DNA from: Opisthorchis felineus
Lineage: Eukaryota > Platyhelminthes > Trematoda > Opisthorchiida > Opisthorchiidae
Direction: 5' to 3'
DNA length: 64,000 bases
Assembly (NCBI GenBank): GCA_004794785.1
Contig: SJOL01001962.1
Span: 1,314,045-1,378,044 of the forward strand
The notes below the pieces were generated by a model, which worked only from the letters and a program-made list of their open reading frames with translations, searched no databases and was not told the origin of the DNA. Shown here piece by piece: positions 34,693-46,612 of the stretch (positions within the stretch are counted from its first letter, which is position 1; every line of letters starts with the position of its first letter). Position numbers and translations under genes: made by a program.

Positions 34693-34847
34693 CTTCCTAA
34701 TGCCGGAAGGTCCGTGGTTCGGACCCGACCTCTGCATCTCGATTTCCCCTGTCTAGGCTTGGGCAACCTGGCAGTATCCCAGCTCTCGTGCTTCCTTCTG
34801 GCGGCATGGCAGTTAGGCACCGAAAGGGTGTTACAACTTCCTAATGC
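34693..34847 (+). repeat. 5'-truncated SINE with an 11-bp target duplication
   Basis: The body (34704-34836) starts inside the tRNA part (GGAAGGTCCGTGGTTCGG) and ends at GTGTTACAA. It is flanked by perfect 11-base direct repeats, CTTCCTAATGC at 34693-34703 and 34837-34847. This is the mark of a target-primed, 5'-truncated insertion and shows that the family was mobilised by LINE machinery. Confidence 0.92.
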
Positions 34848-34879
34848 GCCCTAATACTAGCCGCCGTTGTGTTGCAGCT

Positions 34880-36000
34880 ATGGGTCGAACGGATATAGTA
34901 GTGCGAAAAAGCAACTGCGTGTTTACCAGTAGACACGCAACCGAACACTCTACCTATGCGTGGATCACCGTGTGTTTGCATGTTCATATCACGTGATACG
35001 TGAGCCACAGAGCAAGAAACCTGTGCGTAGCCAACTACGACCGAGTTCGCTAATTCGGGTTTTTGAGATTAATTATCAATCGTTTGTTGAAACACCCTGA
35101 ACCGTTGCATTTTTGGCGAAGGTCTGTTAAGCTCTATCATCCGAAGCTCATCGATACAACCCATCATCATGATTTCTTCATCCCGAGTTGATTTGGTTAC
35201 TGCGGCACGTGGCCCTGCCCAGGAGATGGGTGGTCTGTCTACGTGTAACATTTCAGTGACTCTTCAGCATTGTAGGGATAGCTAAGCCCTTGGTACTGCC
35301 CACATTCCACCTAGTAGCTGTGTCCCAACAGGGCGCCACAGCTGAACGAGTTTTTGAGGTATCATCAGATGTGGGTTTTTCATTAGTTTTCTGGTGACCG
35401 GAAGCGGAATTTTTCTCAGGGTTTTACGACCAGTTTTCATCCACGTGTCTGGACCAAATTTTTTCGGACAAGATTGTTGAGGTTTCTTGACGGAAATCTG
35501 AAGGTCGTTTTTTGTCACTGCAACTATTTCCAACAAATTCGATACAATTTCTCGTGCTCACTGTTTCTAGTCTGCTATCCACTCAGGTGAAGGTGTTCAG
35601 CTGTTCAGTACGCATGATGAGCTTGTGTTCGAATGTAACACTCATTATACGGGAACATTTAGTCTCTCAAGTGCAGCAGCAACAACAACAACAAAAACAT
35701 CCTCGTTGTCGAAAATTAAATCGATGACAAAAACAGCAAAATTCTCTAACAACCAATGGACCTATCGCATTGCTTCGCAGTTCGTCTTGGGTAGCAGGTT
35801 AATTCCTCCCCCAGCACATTGTACGTGCCTTCGATCTACTACGTGCGTGCCTTAAAGAGGTTTCGGCCTTTTAATCGTCCTACTTTCAATTTTTAATACA
35901 TTCTTTGAAACATAATCCACCCCTATCCTTTTTGGAATTCATCCGCAGTAGGTATTTCCCGAAGTCTGAAGAGGATTCAGAGTTGCGGCTTTTGTCAGTG
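34880..36000. other. no supported gene; CAA repeat
   Basis: Only a CAG/CAA run at about 35673-35690 stands out. Open frames are short and without motifs. Confidence 0.45.
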
Positions 36001-37806
36001 AAGTTGATTAACTCTGATTTACTATCAGCATTGTGTTTATAGCTTGGAGTTGCGAAATTTCCAACAGCACAGCACGAACATCAGGAATAAACAAAGTCAA
36101 AATCGAGGGTTTAGCAGCCAGTGTAAGATACGAACTAACCGCGAAGTAACGCGAACCGTTAGAATGTGACCCTAATGGAATCAATAACCGGATCGGTTTC
36201 GTTATCAACCACATTACTGCTCACCATTGTTCCGTTCAAAATGCGTATTGCAACAGTATTGCCATACTTTTTTTCTCTGCCGGTCCCCTCCTCTTCAGTA
36301 TAAGACACTTCTACCATTATCCACACTTCTTATGATGGTGTACATCGAATTGAGTTGTGAGCGACGTGTGGACGGGACCGGAACCTTTTATCCTATCCTC
36401 AGGAAATAATTGTCTGGTCCTCTGTTATGAGGCTGTCATTTATGATGTTGTGGGTATCATTTTACATGATACCTACGAGGGTTCGCAAAGTTATACCCTC
36501 AAAATCATATGGTCTCGTCATTTGCCGTCTTTAACGTCCTTGCAGTAGTTAAACAGTTCCATAGCGTCTTTATCGCTCAGTTAAACGAATTTGATGTTAC
36601 CAGTGAGGGAGACAGCATCCTCGAACGGGATCATCTAAGGACCATAGACATTCAGCTGCACTACCAGTCCAAAAACAGAGCTAAACGGGCGACTAAACCT
36701 ATAATATATCGAAGCTTTCATAGAGTTGACCATGAAAACTATTCAGCCCACATTCCAGGGCAGATATCATGACTTGCTGCATTTCACGCAGGCTCTGGAA
36801 CCACTTTTTATACAGTAAGCTCAATTATTAAGTAAATTAAGTGGAAGTAACCAGATTTTGTATTTCAACATAGTTAGAGAGAGATCAATTTTCATACCAA
36901 ACATCATCCCCTGTTTTCTGAAAGGACGGTCAAAAAATTTCCGGTCCTTTTTGGTAATTTTGGCAAAGCCTGCAGGGTCGGTATTAGGTAGTCTATTTAG
37001 GAGGGAGTTCCCGGTTGGGGGAGGGATAAATTAGGGGCCATTAATTTTTCTGTGCACAGTAGACACATATTAAACAGACGGTGGTCGGGCATTTTGAATA
37101 TTTGACCCTTCTTTTTTAGTACACTGGGCTCTGTCTCCTAAATAAGCACGCCGGGGATAACCAAGTCGATTTTACGTTTTGGATAGGCTATGACCAATAG
37201 ACCGCCTGTTTCCTTTTTGGGGTCTAGAAATTTCCTCAAAAAACACTGCAAGTTGAGCTCCTCTAGAGGCTCATCAGCTAGACGTGGTCCTTGGGGTTCC
37301 ATCACTTACATCATGCCTGAATAACAAATTGTACGTAAGTGGATCTGCATAGCTATATTTGAACCTGTCCCACCTACAGTACAAGATCAGGAATTTGTTG
37401 ACCTCTAGCCGGTGCGTTGCTAGCTGAACAGGCCGTCACACATACGTGCGAATTGTGTCCGCTGTCTTTTTTGTTTTTATGAAGTATGGTCACATAAAAA
37501 GATAGACAATATTAGCATCAAATGTACTCTCACGTGCTACTTATTGGGTAAGAACCGTACTCAGTATTTTTCGAATTAGTGATTTAACGGATTTTTCTTT
37601 TTTTCATTTCGTAATTCGTCGTTTGCCATTACGTGTACTTTAGCTTCATGTTTGTTCGAGCTGCAGTAATCCACTTCAGGGGGACGACTAACGATAACCG
37701 TCCCGTACGGCTAAGAACAATTCAGATGTTTTCAACAGTATTGTAGGAGTAAGAATTTTTACCTCGGATCAAGGTGGATGCTTCAATAGTACCAGTTCTT
37801 TTCAGG

Positions 37807-38057
37807 GGCACTACAGAGTATTCTTGTGCTTATCCTTATTAGTATCAACACTGGGCGGACTTGAGTGGAATCACAAAAAAAGGGGATTTTATGACCAATG
37901 CGAATTCTCTGACGTTAAAAAGTTTTTTTTAAAAAAATATAAACCCTGCGTTTCCGTCCGCTGTCGGATGCAATGTCCATGCTCCCTTTTCTTCGGTCCG
38001 TGTGACAATATGACATTTCCTTGTCACTTACTGTTCATGTACCCTAGCCTAAAATAA
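37807..38057 (+). CDS. candidate exon of a cysteine-rich protein
   Basis: A good acceptor (GTACCAGTTCTTTTCAG) is followed by 83 codons to TAA. The frame is open from about 37698. It reads GHYRVFLCLSLLVSTLGGLE, a hydrophobic stretch like a signal or membrane segment, then a Lys/Phe region, then eight cysteines, including CRMQCPCSLFFGPC. A small secreted cysteine-rich protein is a reasonable guess, but no named family fits and there is no start codon before the hydrophobic part. Confidence 0.33.
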
Positions 38058-38142
38058 CGACCTAGCCAAATCAGGTCCTTAAGGGTCCACTGTTATCTTG
38101 TGTATGGATTCAATTAACGGTTCCACTTTGCTAGTAAATCTC

Positions 38143-38375
38143 TCATTGTGGTATTGTTCTTTGGTAACTAAAACGGCCATTTCGGAAGTCAGAAATTTTT
38201 TCCCCTAAATGTTTCTGCAGATTCATGGATGGATGATAATTTCGGGGCCAGAATTGTTTCATTGTGGGGGATACCATGCATGCCTCGTTGCCTTTCGTCT
38301 TTGTTATAATAACAACCGCATTAGTAATAATAACAGTAAGAGCGATGGGTAGATACGCATGTAAAATCGCTCGCA
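38143..38375 (-). CDS. candidate exon with one membrane segment
   Basis: From an AG (GGCTGTACTCCAG) the minus frame reads RAILHAYLPIALTVIITNAV, continues VIITKTKGNEAC, becomes hydrophilic and ends at TAA. One clear 20-residue hydrophobic segment is seen near the start. The family is not recognised. It faces the 37807-38057 candidate across 85 bases, in convergent orientation. Confidence 0.25.
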
Positions 38376-39696
38376 CTGGAGTACAGCCCTGTACCTTTGA
38401 GCTAATGATAGCTGTCTAGCTGTCCCTCAGTCTCATGTGAGACGGCCAGGTGCATATCCTGCAATTCAGTCGTTTGACTAACTCCAGGTATCTCCTTGAG
38501 GATTCATTAAATGGTCCGCAACAAAACAGGAACACTTGTACCCTCTTTCTCGACGATTCATGAAAATACCAAATTAGTCGGATGCAATGAATAGAGAACT
38601 AGCATGCACGAGTGAGATAGATGGCCTGCGAACTCACTTTTCCACATATTGCGCATTGTTCTCGTAGTGCAATGCCTTTTCGGAATCCACAGTAAGTAAC
38701 GGTTGAAATGGAATGGGTTGACGCGTTGTCACTTGCATTTCTACCCTAATTGTTTCGAATCACCTGGACATCAAGTGTAAATAATTCCATCTGTTTATAT
38801 GAGAATATTCGTAGGTGTTAAAGTTTTCGCATATTTTGGGAGATTTTTTTGCCTAGGTACTGCCACTATTGTTCGCCATACGTCCTCATTCGGGTGTGAT
38901 TATGTGTTTAGCGGAATTTTTATGTTAGCTTTGGTGTGTGACTGACTGCGCCTAACTGTTATCCTGAATGCTATTGGCTGTCTACCTGTGTCGATGCCAT
39001 GGACATGTTCGCTTGGGGATTGGTGATCAAACGTGTTCGTGACGAACCATTCTGACGGTGGATGAATGAGCTTTGATCCCCCGTTTCTCGTGGATTGCCC
39101 TTGCATGCCGAGTTTGAATTAGTGCGAGTGCATACATTGTTATTTTTATACTAACCTATGTTTTAACAATCTAACCACTTTAGTGAGTCTGGTCCGACCT
39201 GCCAAGTTATCACCAATTCCTAGCCAAGTGGCACGTTACTTTCAGTTCACCTCGAAGCAAATGCAAAACAGTCACTATAGTCGATTTCATTTCGTATTTT
39301 ACACAGTAGGATTCAAATAACAATGAGATGGACATCCTAAGTGATGGAGCAACTGTTTTTCTCAGTATTATTGCTTCACATAGGCGGACCTGTCCAAGTA
39401 TACGGCTTCTGGATTTCAAACTATTCGGTTGCGGTTGGTCTAATATGGATGACTGATGTTACTCAACTGTGTGATCTGATAGAATGATTTTGGGGAATCT
39501 CCGTACTTTTTATGAGTAGGAGAGATGTTTAACTGTTTGATGTGCAAAATTGGTATGGAGCTAAGTGAATTGTGTTTCGCAGAAGTTGAAATGATCTGGA
39601 AGCTAGGGTAACGGTACCTAAATTTCGGTCTTTATTCCTCCAGTTAGGGCATTTCGAATAACGTAACTGAATCCACTGGTTGTTGTTTAAGCTTTC

Positions 39697-39936
39697 CTAA
39701 AATGATGAACGGGGTTGAAATATCGCAAAGGATATCCGCGCGATTGTGGTATCTGAGTATTTTGTGAGCTTTTTCTCGAATTTGTTGAGTTGAATACGTG
39801 TGTATGGCTTACATTTGAAATGTTGTACTGAACTGGTCCTATAGTATTGCGCTGAGTCAACCCACACTGCAAAATGATGAGTAACCACACCACCAGTCTG
39901 TCGTTTACCGCTTCGAATTACTACTTCGTGTATCAT
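39697..39936 (-). CDS. 79-codon ATG-led frame, hypothetical
   Basis: A minus-strand ATG at 39936 opens MIHEVVIRSGKRQTGGVVTH..., rich in basic and aromatic residues, to TAG. An internal donor (TTCAAAT then GTAAGC) could end an exon at about 39807. There is no motif. A second open frame overlaps it. Confidence 0.2.
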   Translation of the reverse strand: MIHEVVIRSGKRQTGGVVTHHFAVWVDSAQYYRTSSVQHFKCKPYTRIQLNKFEKKLTKYSDTTIARISFAIFQPRSSF

Positions 39937-40844
39937 TTTACACCTATGTTGGCTCTATGTGGGCTGCCTAGCAAGGCTTCCGCTACCCACGTTGGCGCAT
40001 CCTAAGTAAACCTCGCAAACTATGGCATAGAACTGTGCTACTTCACGGCGCAAATTTACCTATGAATCTATTCTCGACGACGCCTCGTGTTTTTTCCTCC
40101 AACTCTCTGCCTCGTTTTCGTATGGATTGTGCAAGGCACTAAAGTATTTTGGTTTAACCGGTTAGAATTACAACCCGAGCGTAAGTTGATCAGCTATATA
40201 ATGCAACCTACACACAACCTACTACACATTTATTCTCTAAAGTATTGTTTGCAACGGTGGGAACGAATTCTAGGTGCTTCATTGTCTCCTGGGCATACAC
40301 ACTCACGTACCATCCTTAGTCAACTTTGTACGTGAGGCGCTTAAGCCTGCGCATTTTCCTCCCTCCCAACCTACCTACCGAGTGTAGGGTAAATTTCCGC
40401 CACTAACACCTAGTGTTATGATTGCCTGGTTAGTTTATGTACATTCGGTAACGCTTTCCAAGTGCAAACTATGGGTCGCGTGATGGAAATGCATGCACCA
40501 GCAAGCAAGAACAACAACGGTATTGTATTGCCTTCTCTTAAGAGCATTTATCTCATGTGATAAGCAAGAGTGTGGTATTCTATGGCTTTCAGCCGGGAAA
40601 TATGAAGTCTTTCATATTCCAATTTTTTGCCAGGATGAGCAGAGTATTGTCGGTCGTAGGCTGTCTAGACACTGATTAATCTTGAACGATCAGAGGACGG
40701 GAACGTATTTCTGGCTAAATCTTTCGTGTTTGGGAAATTATGTAGTATCACAGGAGTGCGTCTCTATTACAAACTGCATCAATTATTCGTAAAATAGGTG
40801 TTAGATTAGGTGTTTTATTCATAAAGTAACCGTCTACCTAGTAT

Positions 40845-40872
40845 TATCGTGCAGAAAATTCACTGCACGATA
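40845..40872. repeat. perfect 10-bp hairpin
   Basis: TATCGTGCAG and CTGCACGATA are perfect inverted repeats around the 8-base loop AAAATTCA. It has no T-run or adjacent gene to suggest a terminator, and its role is unknown. Confidence 0.8.
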
Positions 40873-41196
40873 GTGCTTCTTACCTATCTTCTTCAACTAA
40901 CACTGACCTATTAGAGCGCCCGTAAATACGAAAGCAACTCTAGGTGTCCAGTTACAAATCCCCCCACACACACACTGGAAGGACCACTAATCCCCGTTGG
41001 TGCTCTGGTTGTAACGTAATTAGCTTAATAATTAGCAGGCGACAAGCACTAACGGTAGTTAGGTGCACCTTGAGAAAAATAAATGCAAGGCCAAAATGAA
41101 GTCAGAAGGAGATCCATCGTTTGAGGACAATTGTTGAGAGTTCCTGAGTGAAGGTCCGAACGCCGGACTTAGCCGGCTCTTAGCTGCGTAAACAAA

Positions 41197-41478
41197 ATGG
41201 GCAGGGATATACTGGGTAGGAGATGTACTGCGATATCTCGAATATCGTACCAACTGAAACATGAGATGGCCTCTGTGCAGCACATTCAGTTGAAGAATAT
41301 CATAAACAAAAGATTCAATAGAGTCTCCCGTGAAAACCCAGTTGATATGCAAATGAGTGTATTTGTCGAAAAATGGATAGGAACCTTTAGTCGAAGTTGT
41401 AATCGGGCAGGATTTTGTCACGTGATGCGTGATCTGGTGAACACGGATGTACTAGACAAACTTAGTGAAGTTGGTTGA
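41197..41478 (+). CDS. 93-codon ATG-led frame, hypothetical
   Basis: An ATG in good context (AACAAAATGG) opens MGRDILGRRCTAISRISYQL... to TGA after LSEVG. It is basic and helical in places. A short word shared with the snap-back element (GCAAATGAGTGTATTTG, 41347) lies inside, which argues that part of it is repeat-derived. No family is recognised. Confidence 0.2.
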   Translation: MGRDILGRRCTAISRISYQLKHEMASVQHIQLKNIINKRFNRVSRENPVDMQMSVFVEKWIGTFSRSCNRAGFCHVMRDLVNTDVLDKLSEVG

Positions 41479-42712
41479 AGCAACAAGGGAGTATCCCCCA
41501 ATTTATTTTGCATTTCTGAAAGAACAAAAACCGTGGCTGCTCACAACACATTCCTGGGGTAGCTTGAACGATAAAGTAGTTTCTACCCGTAAGGCTTATA
41601 AATGTTGCATTCATTACTAGTGAATTATTTCCTTGGGTAATCAACGTGGTTTCAGGGGGGGGGACTATGCTGAGGGAACCACCATATAACACCATTATCA
41701 TCTTGATTTCATTCTATTATTGAACAGAGTCTTGTAGTGTGTAGTTTGCCCATTCGGACAGTCTAATATATCCCTTCCCAGAAAAGGAACTAGTGATCCC
41801 AGCTACGAACTCATGATATTCCCGTGCTTCCTTGTTCAGTGGGTGGATGTGTATGACTAATGTTTTCTACATGCCATCTGGTGCGTGATCAGTGAATACC
41901 CGGAATTCAATTTCGGGCGGATGACGTTCTTCCAGGAGGTGTAACCTCTTTCGGTTTAAATGATATATGGAAATCTCCAAACGACTAACGGCCAGATTCT
42001 GATTGCGTGAACTATGGCACTATGAGGTTCGTAGTGTGAGATGCGCCGCTCCTGTCAACTGTTTTTGTTGATTGTTCCCACGCCCACTCATCCTGAGACA
42101 TGCAATTTTTAGGCGCATTCACCTGACACAGTTAATCACTGACCAATTTCGATTTCACTCGTGCAGAACATTGTTGATCTAATAGGTTGTAGACGTATGA
42201 TTTGTATAGGCTTGCATAGACATTGGTGGGTATGCTAGTGTTATCAGTACTGTTTTTGATTGCGATTATCATTCTCTGGTTACGTTTGCAGTCTGAGCGA
42301 AAGCAGCTTATTTATGTTAATTGAATCAGGAAATACAGGTCATTGCTGTCGTAGGTTTTCGCAGCATATGCTTTGTTAGGAAGTTTGCACAACCTGAATA
42401 TGTTACGATCATTTTTGGCTTACCTGTCCTCTATAGGTGCAAAAAAAATAGGGACTAACACAAATCGTTTCGCAAGACGAAGCATGGACAGTTAATTACC
42501 ACGCTCACCCAGGTGCCCACTACCTGAAAGCCATGTGGTCTCTTTGACTTCATTAGACGCGGCCCCTATGGGATTCGCGAGTGTGTAAAACAGAAAGGTT
42601 TCTACAGTGAACAAGCTTCATATTTGGTCAGCAAATGACAACTTAAGGGGCACTAATGGAGGGAACCGATATTTATGGATGTTGCAAAATTTCGCTCTTA
42701 ACGGCCATCGTC

Positions 42713-44700
42713 ATCATCGACAGCATGACGTCAGTTTTTAACACTGATGCTTCACTGCCGTACAACCATAATTTATTTGAAAGCCTTATTGTAAAGAAAA
42801 AAGTAGACGGTGAAGGGACTTAATGCTAGCCTAATGCAATCGTTCGCAGATGCCTACACCTCAAACACTCATTCAGGCAATAGGCATAGAAACTGACAGA
42901 AGCGCCATTGACGTCAATTAGCAGCCATATCTTGCAGCGTCTCCAACTAGATGCAGTGGAGATCACGCGGTTCCCATCCTGGAATGCCAGTCGCATTGAC
43001 AGCACGAAGAGTTTTCGTAATATATTTCATACCCCTCTGCCAGGTCAAGGGTTGACCACCTCTCTGCTTCCGCCACTCTGAATTGGGCATGGAAAACAGC
43101 ACTTTCTTCGGCAAACGATGGTTCGGCATGCGCAATACATGGCCTAACCAGCGCAGCTTCTGGTGCTGAACACATTCTTCAATGGCAGTCTCCGTTGCAC
43201 AACCGAAAACTCGCTTTCTAATTGCCTTGTTACGGAATCACCGACACCAACCCACACGAGCTGTGATTCTGAGACAGCGATTGTCGAACAACTGAAGACG
43301 TATCAGCTCCCCTGCTCGAACAGGCCAAGTTTCACAGCCATACAACAAAACAGCCCGTACTGTAGCCTGATACACACGTCCCTTGAAATTCAGGAATGTA
43401 CCATAGATGTCTCAAATTAGCAAACAGATCCGAGCCTTGCAGATTCGTGCATTGGCCCCATCTGTCACACTACAATCAGAACTAATACAACTTCCAAGAT
43501 ATATAAAACGCTCCACAAATTCGCTTGGCTCTCCCTGGATTGTAAGTTGCATATTCAGTGATTGCATGTCCACGAACATGACCTCACTCTTTGTGGGTGC
43601 AACTTGCATGCCAAAGGACGAGATGGCTTTGGTCAGTCCATCCAAAAACACCTGCTCCTTCTCCTATTCAAAGGCGGGAACGCTGTCATCTGCATATTGC
43701 AGATCGACGAGTTTTTCGTCAGAGGTTATTTGATCACCGGATTTTTAATGACATCCTAGCGTTCGTTTCATTACCTCATCGATCGCGAAATTAAATGGGA
43801 ATGGGGAGTGTGGGCACCCGTGACGGACACAGCGTTGTGTACGGAAGCTTTTGGAGAGCTCTCCGTATACTCTCACACGCTCGAAAGTCTGAGGGCAAAA
43901 AGAATCTATTATGTTCAAAAACTTCCGGGGCGTTCCTTTAGAAAAAGAACAGACCGGTCAGCTGAATCGAATGCACCTTGGAAATCCAGGAATGCTAAAA
44001 TTGTGGGTAGTCTGTACTTGTGGGGTTATTCTAGCACCTGACGGAGTGTGAAGACTTGGTCAACTCAACCGCTACCAAGCGGGGACTGATGACTTCGCCT
44101 CCATCTTTGATCAATGCGGGTGAGAGGTCATCCGGACCAGAGGCTCGGTGGCGCTTGAGAGAACACATGCCATCCGAGGCGTTGGGGGTTCCACGTTCAC
44201 CGTCCAGGATTCCACATCAACTGTGGGCTCCAGATGAGTGGCAGCAGGTGGCCACGATAACTGCTGTTCGAAGTACTCGGCCCAGCAGTCGAGGCGTTCA
44301 TTCAGGATGGTCACTCCAATCTGATCCTTGATGTTTTCGCTCACAGATGGTTTCTGGGTACTGGTCGCACGGATCAACTGAAATAATCTTGGAGTATTAT
44401 CGGCTTTCTGAGCCTCTTGCATTTCCTTGGCTTTCTGTGTCCACCAGACTTCACGGTCGGCTCGCACACTCACTTTCAGTTGACGTCTGATAATTCGTTG
44501 CGTCAAGTTATGTTCGGGACCGGCTGATATATTTCTCCGAGATTTAAGCAGTGTTACTGTTCGGTCTGATATCCAGTGCTCAGCGGTCTCAGCGGCAGAT
44601 CCTGTAGATAATGGGCTGTCATTTCTGTATCATGTAAACGTCTTTCGGCCACCATGATTGACTCCCGATTCGTGCATCAAAACAATTCTCAACAAACTCC
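42713..44700 (-). mobile_element. RTE-type LINE relic with reverse-transcriptase remains
   Basis: Read on the minus strand the order is: linker (ADREVWWTQKAKEMQEAQKA, RLDCWAEYFEQQLSWPP), a frameshift, RHRASGPDDLSPALIKDGG, then an abrupt jump that removes most of the fingers region, FTLRQVLE, palm motif A (FLDFQGAFDS, 43963-43993), motif C YADD (43685-43696), LTKAISSFGMQVAPTKSEVM, YLGSCISSDCSVTDG, and the C-terminal RMPNHRLPKKVLF and GGQPLTWQRGMK. Several stops and shifts are present. It ends at a 3' region (ACTGATGCTTCACTGCCGTA on the plus strand) shared with the copy at 46613. It is inactive. Confidence 0.9.
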
Positions 44701-44885
44701 CGCTTCCTGTGCAGAGCGAATCGGGAGAATCGAATCTCTGAACGACAACGCTCCAGTCAGTACTGGCTGGTTTATGACATCCTGATTACTTCTCTTAAGT
44801 ACTTTTCACTGTCAGTCCTATTGAAACGTTTAAAAAAAGGTGTTGAATATACTGTCGAGGCATGTTTACGACAGTAGCACTTCTT

Positions 44886-45089
44886 TTATTCCATAGGTGA
44901 ATTACCGTTGGCAATAGCGGGCGTGTGGGGAAACTTGGATGCGGAAATTCTCCAGAATTTAGCGTGTTTGATTACTGCAGCTGACAGACTATTTCTATGA
45001 GTTGCAAGATGGAGGGCGTCACGTGAAGTTCGCATGCTATTGTTCTTAGCTTGAATCCGTCTTAACAGCGTTTTGCACCCACTCAGCAC
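44886..45089 (-). CDS. hypothetical minus-strand frame
   Basis: About 67 codons (LSGCKTLLRRIQAKNNSMRT...) are open to TAA, with a possible donor (CCAACG then GTAATT) inside. It lies just 5' of the RTE relic on the same strand but does not resemble RTE protein. Support is weak. Confidence 0.17.
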   Translation of the reverse strand: MLSGCKTLLRRIQAKNNSMRTSRDALHLATHRNSLSAAVIKHAKFWRISASKFPHTPAIANGNSPME

Positions 45090-46020
45090 GCCACGTAATA
45101 AGTAGTGGGCTCATTAACTTAAAAGTAGTCATTAATTTGGGAAACAGCTGTGTTAAGAAACACACGTGGAGATTGTGGATATCCTGAGTTCAATAAGAGT
45201 CTAACAAATAAATAAAAAGGTTAGTTGGCCACATGACTTGCGGAACTTGCATCTGCTTGGAATAATAAGGTGTACGCTAAGCCCATTTCATACACTATAC
45301 GTGGTAATAAATATGGAATGTGGATGCTTTGACGTGACTCTGACGCAGGTAGTGAACAATTAAGCCCAGAACTCTGGTATACAAGTTATTTACCCTATTT
45401 CGGAAACTTAGTCCACTGTACACACTTGTTTCCATTGGTATGTACTGTAATGGTGTCACGAAGTCAGCTGGTTTTTCAGTTCGGAAACGTTAGTTAATCT
45501 CTTTGTAACCTGCTAACTCCATTTTTGCCGGAGGCATGTGATTATCCTCCCCGTTATAGTTTATAACGAAGCGCAGAAGACGAATTAGACCTATTCAGTC
45601 GCCTCGGATAGTGCTGTTTACAGTTGCTTGCACCTAACTAACTTGATAATCCATCTCTTTTTTGTTACTCTATCTTGATGTTGAAGCTTTCTTTGAGGGG
45701 AAACAACCGTTTATAGGTGACATGGTGTGAAATGTTCAGCTGTTATACAGGGGCTCTTTGTATGATGTGATTTCTCTCCTATAATTACCTGGTTCACTGA
45801 AAAATAATAGCTCTAGCGCATTTTTTGCCTATGATCGATATTTTTTTATCCCAACTGGTTGAAAAGCCATGCGGTCACGTTCGTGGAGCTCTACTTTGAA
45901 CGCGTATCGCGAAACCGCAGCAATATAGACGTGAGCTTCTAACCCGAAAGTGCTTTGGTTGCAATCTCAGTTATTCTCTGGTTTCTGGAATTACATTGGT
46001 GTTCTTTACGAGTGAACGCC

Positions 46021-46407
46021 ATGAGGAATGTGGATGTAGGACCTTTGTTCGAATTTCACACACTGAGTTGTCGCTTAAAAGGAAATCAGTTATCAGTTCC
46101 CCATGATAGTGACCTGGCTTCGGAATGGTCTTGGTTTAAAGTACTCCATGTGTGTACTAGTGCTTTCTACTTATTAACTGCTTGGTATGCGCAGCTTGGA
46201 CGGCACCGCCGAACTAGTGGCTGTGCGATAAAACTTCTGAGTATAAAGGCGGCCGTGATGCCACTCCTCCTTCTGCCCCAAAGAGCACATTATGAAGATC
46301 AGATAAAATTACGATCTTGGGTTATGGTTGAGATCAAGAAAAGCAGTAGTTTGTGGACCTGTTCGATGGAGAATGTGCGATCCTTGAGCACTATTTCCCT
46401 AGTCTGA
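46021..46407 (+). CDS. 128-codon ATG-led frame, hypothetical
   Basis: An ATG (CGCCATGAGG) opens MRNVDVGPLFEFHTLSCRLK..., with a hydrophobic AVMPLLLLP stretch near the middle, to TGA. No motif or splice partner was found. The opposite strand at 46299-46508 is open too. Frames of this size are expected by chance. Confidence 0.2.
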   Translation: MRNVDVGPLFEFHTLSCRLKGNQLSVPHDSDLASEWSWFKVLHVCTSAFYLLTAWYAQLGRHRRTSGCAIKLLSIKAAVMPLLLLPQRAHYEDQIKLRSWVMVEIKKSSSLWTCSMENVRSLSTISLV

Positions 46408-46612
46408 AGTTTGCTTTTGATGTCAAAAGGTCTACTACTTGTTTTGCAAACTTGCCTGTCGGGAGATGCTTTTGTTGACAAGCTGGATAAGGTCAAACTG
46501 ACAGTCACTTGGTGCGATCAGTAGACCCATAGTCTCTTGACTGTCATGTGACTTTTGTGTTCGTCATACGCAACGCACAAAAGCTAAGTGTGTAACACCT
46601 ATCCGGAGAACT

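Noticed and set aside
41336..41365. Third full copy of the snap-back element
   Set aside because: Only about 17 bases (GCAAATGAGTGTATTTG) match clearly; the rest is too diverged to claim.
41655..41664. G-run as a functional quadruplex
   Set aside because: A single run of G is not enough for a quadruplex and nothing conserved surrounds it.
44111..44506. Host gene of 131 codons
   Set aside because: Its sequence is the linker region of the RTE polyprotein, followed by a frameshift into the palm domain.
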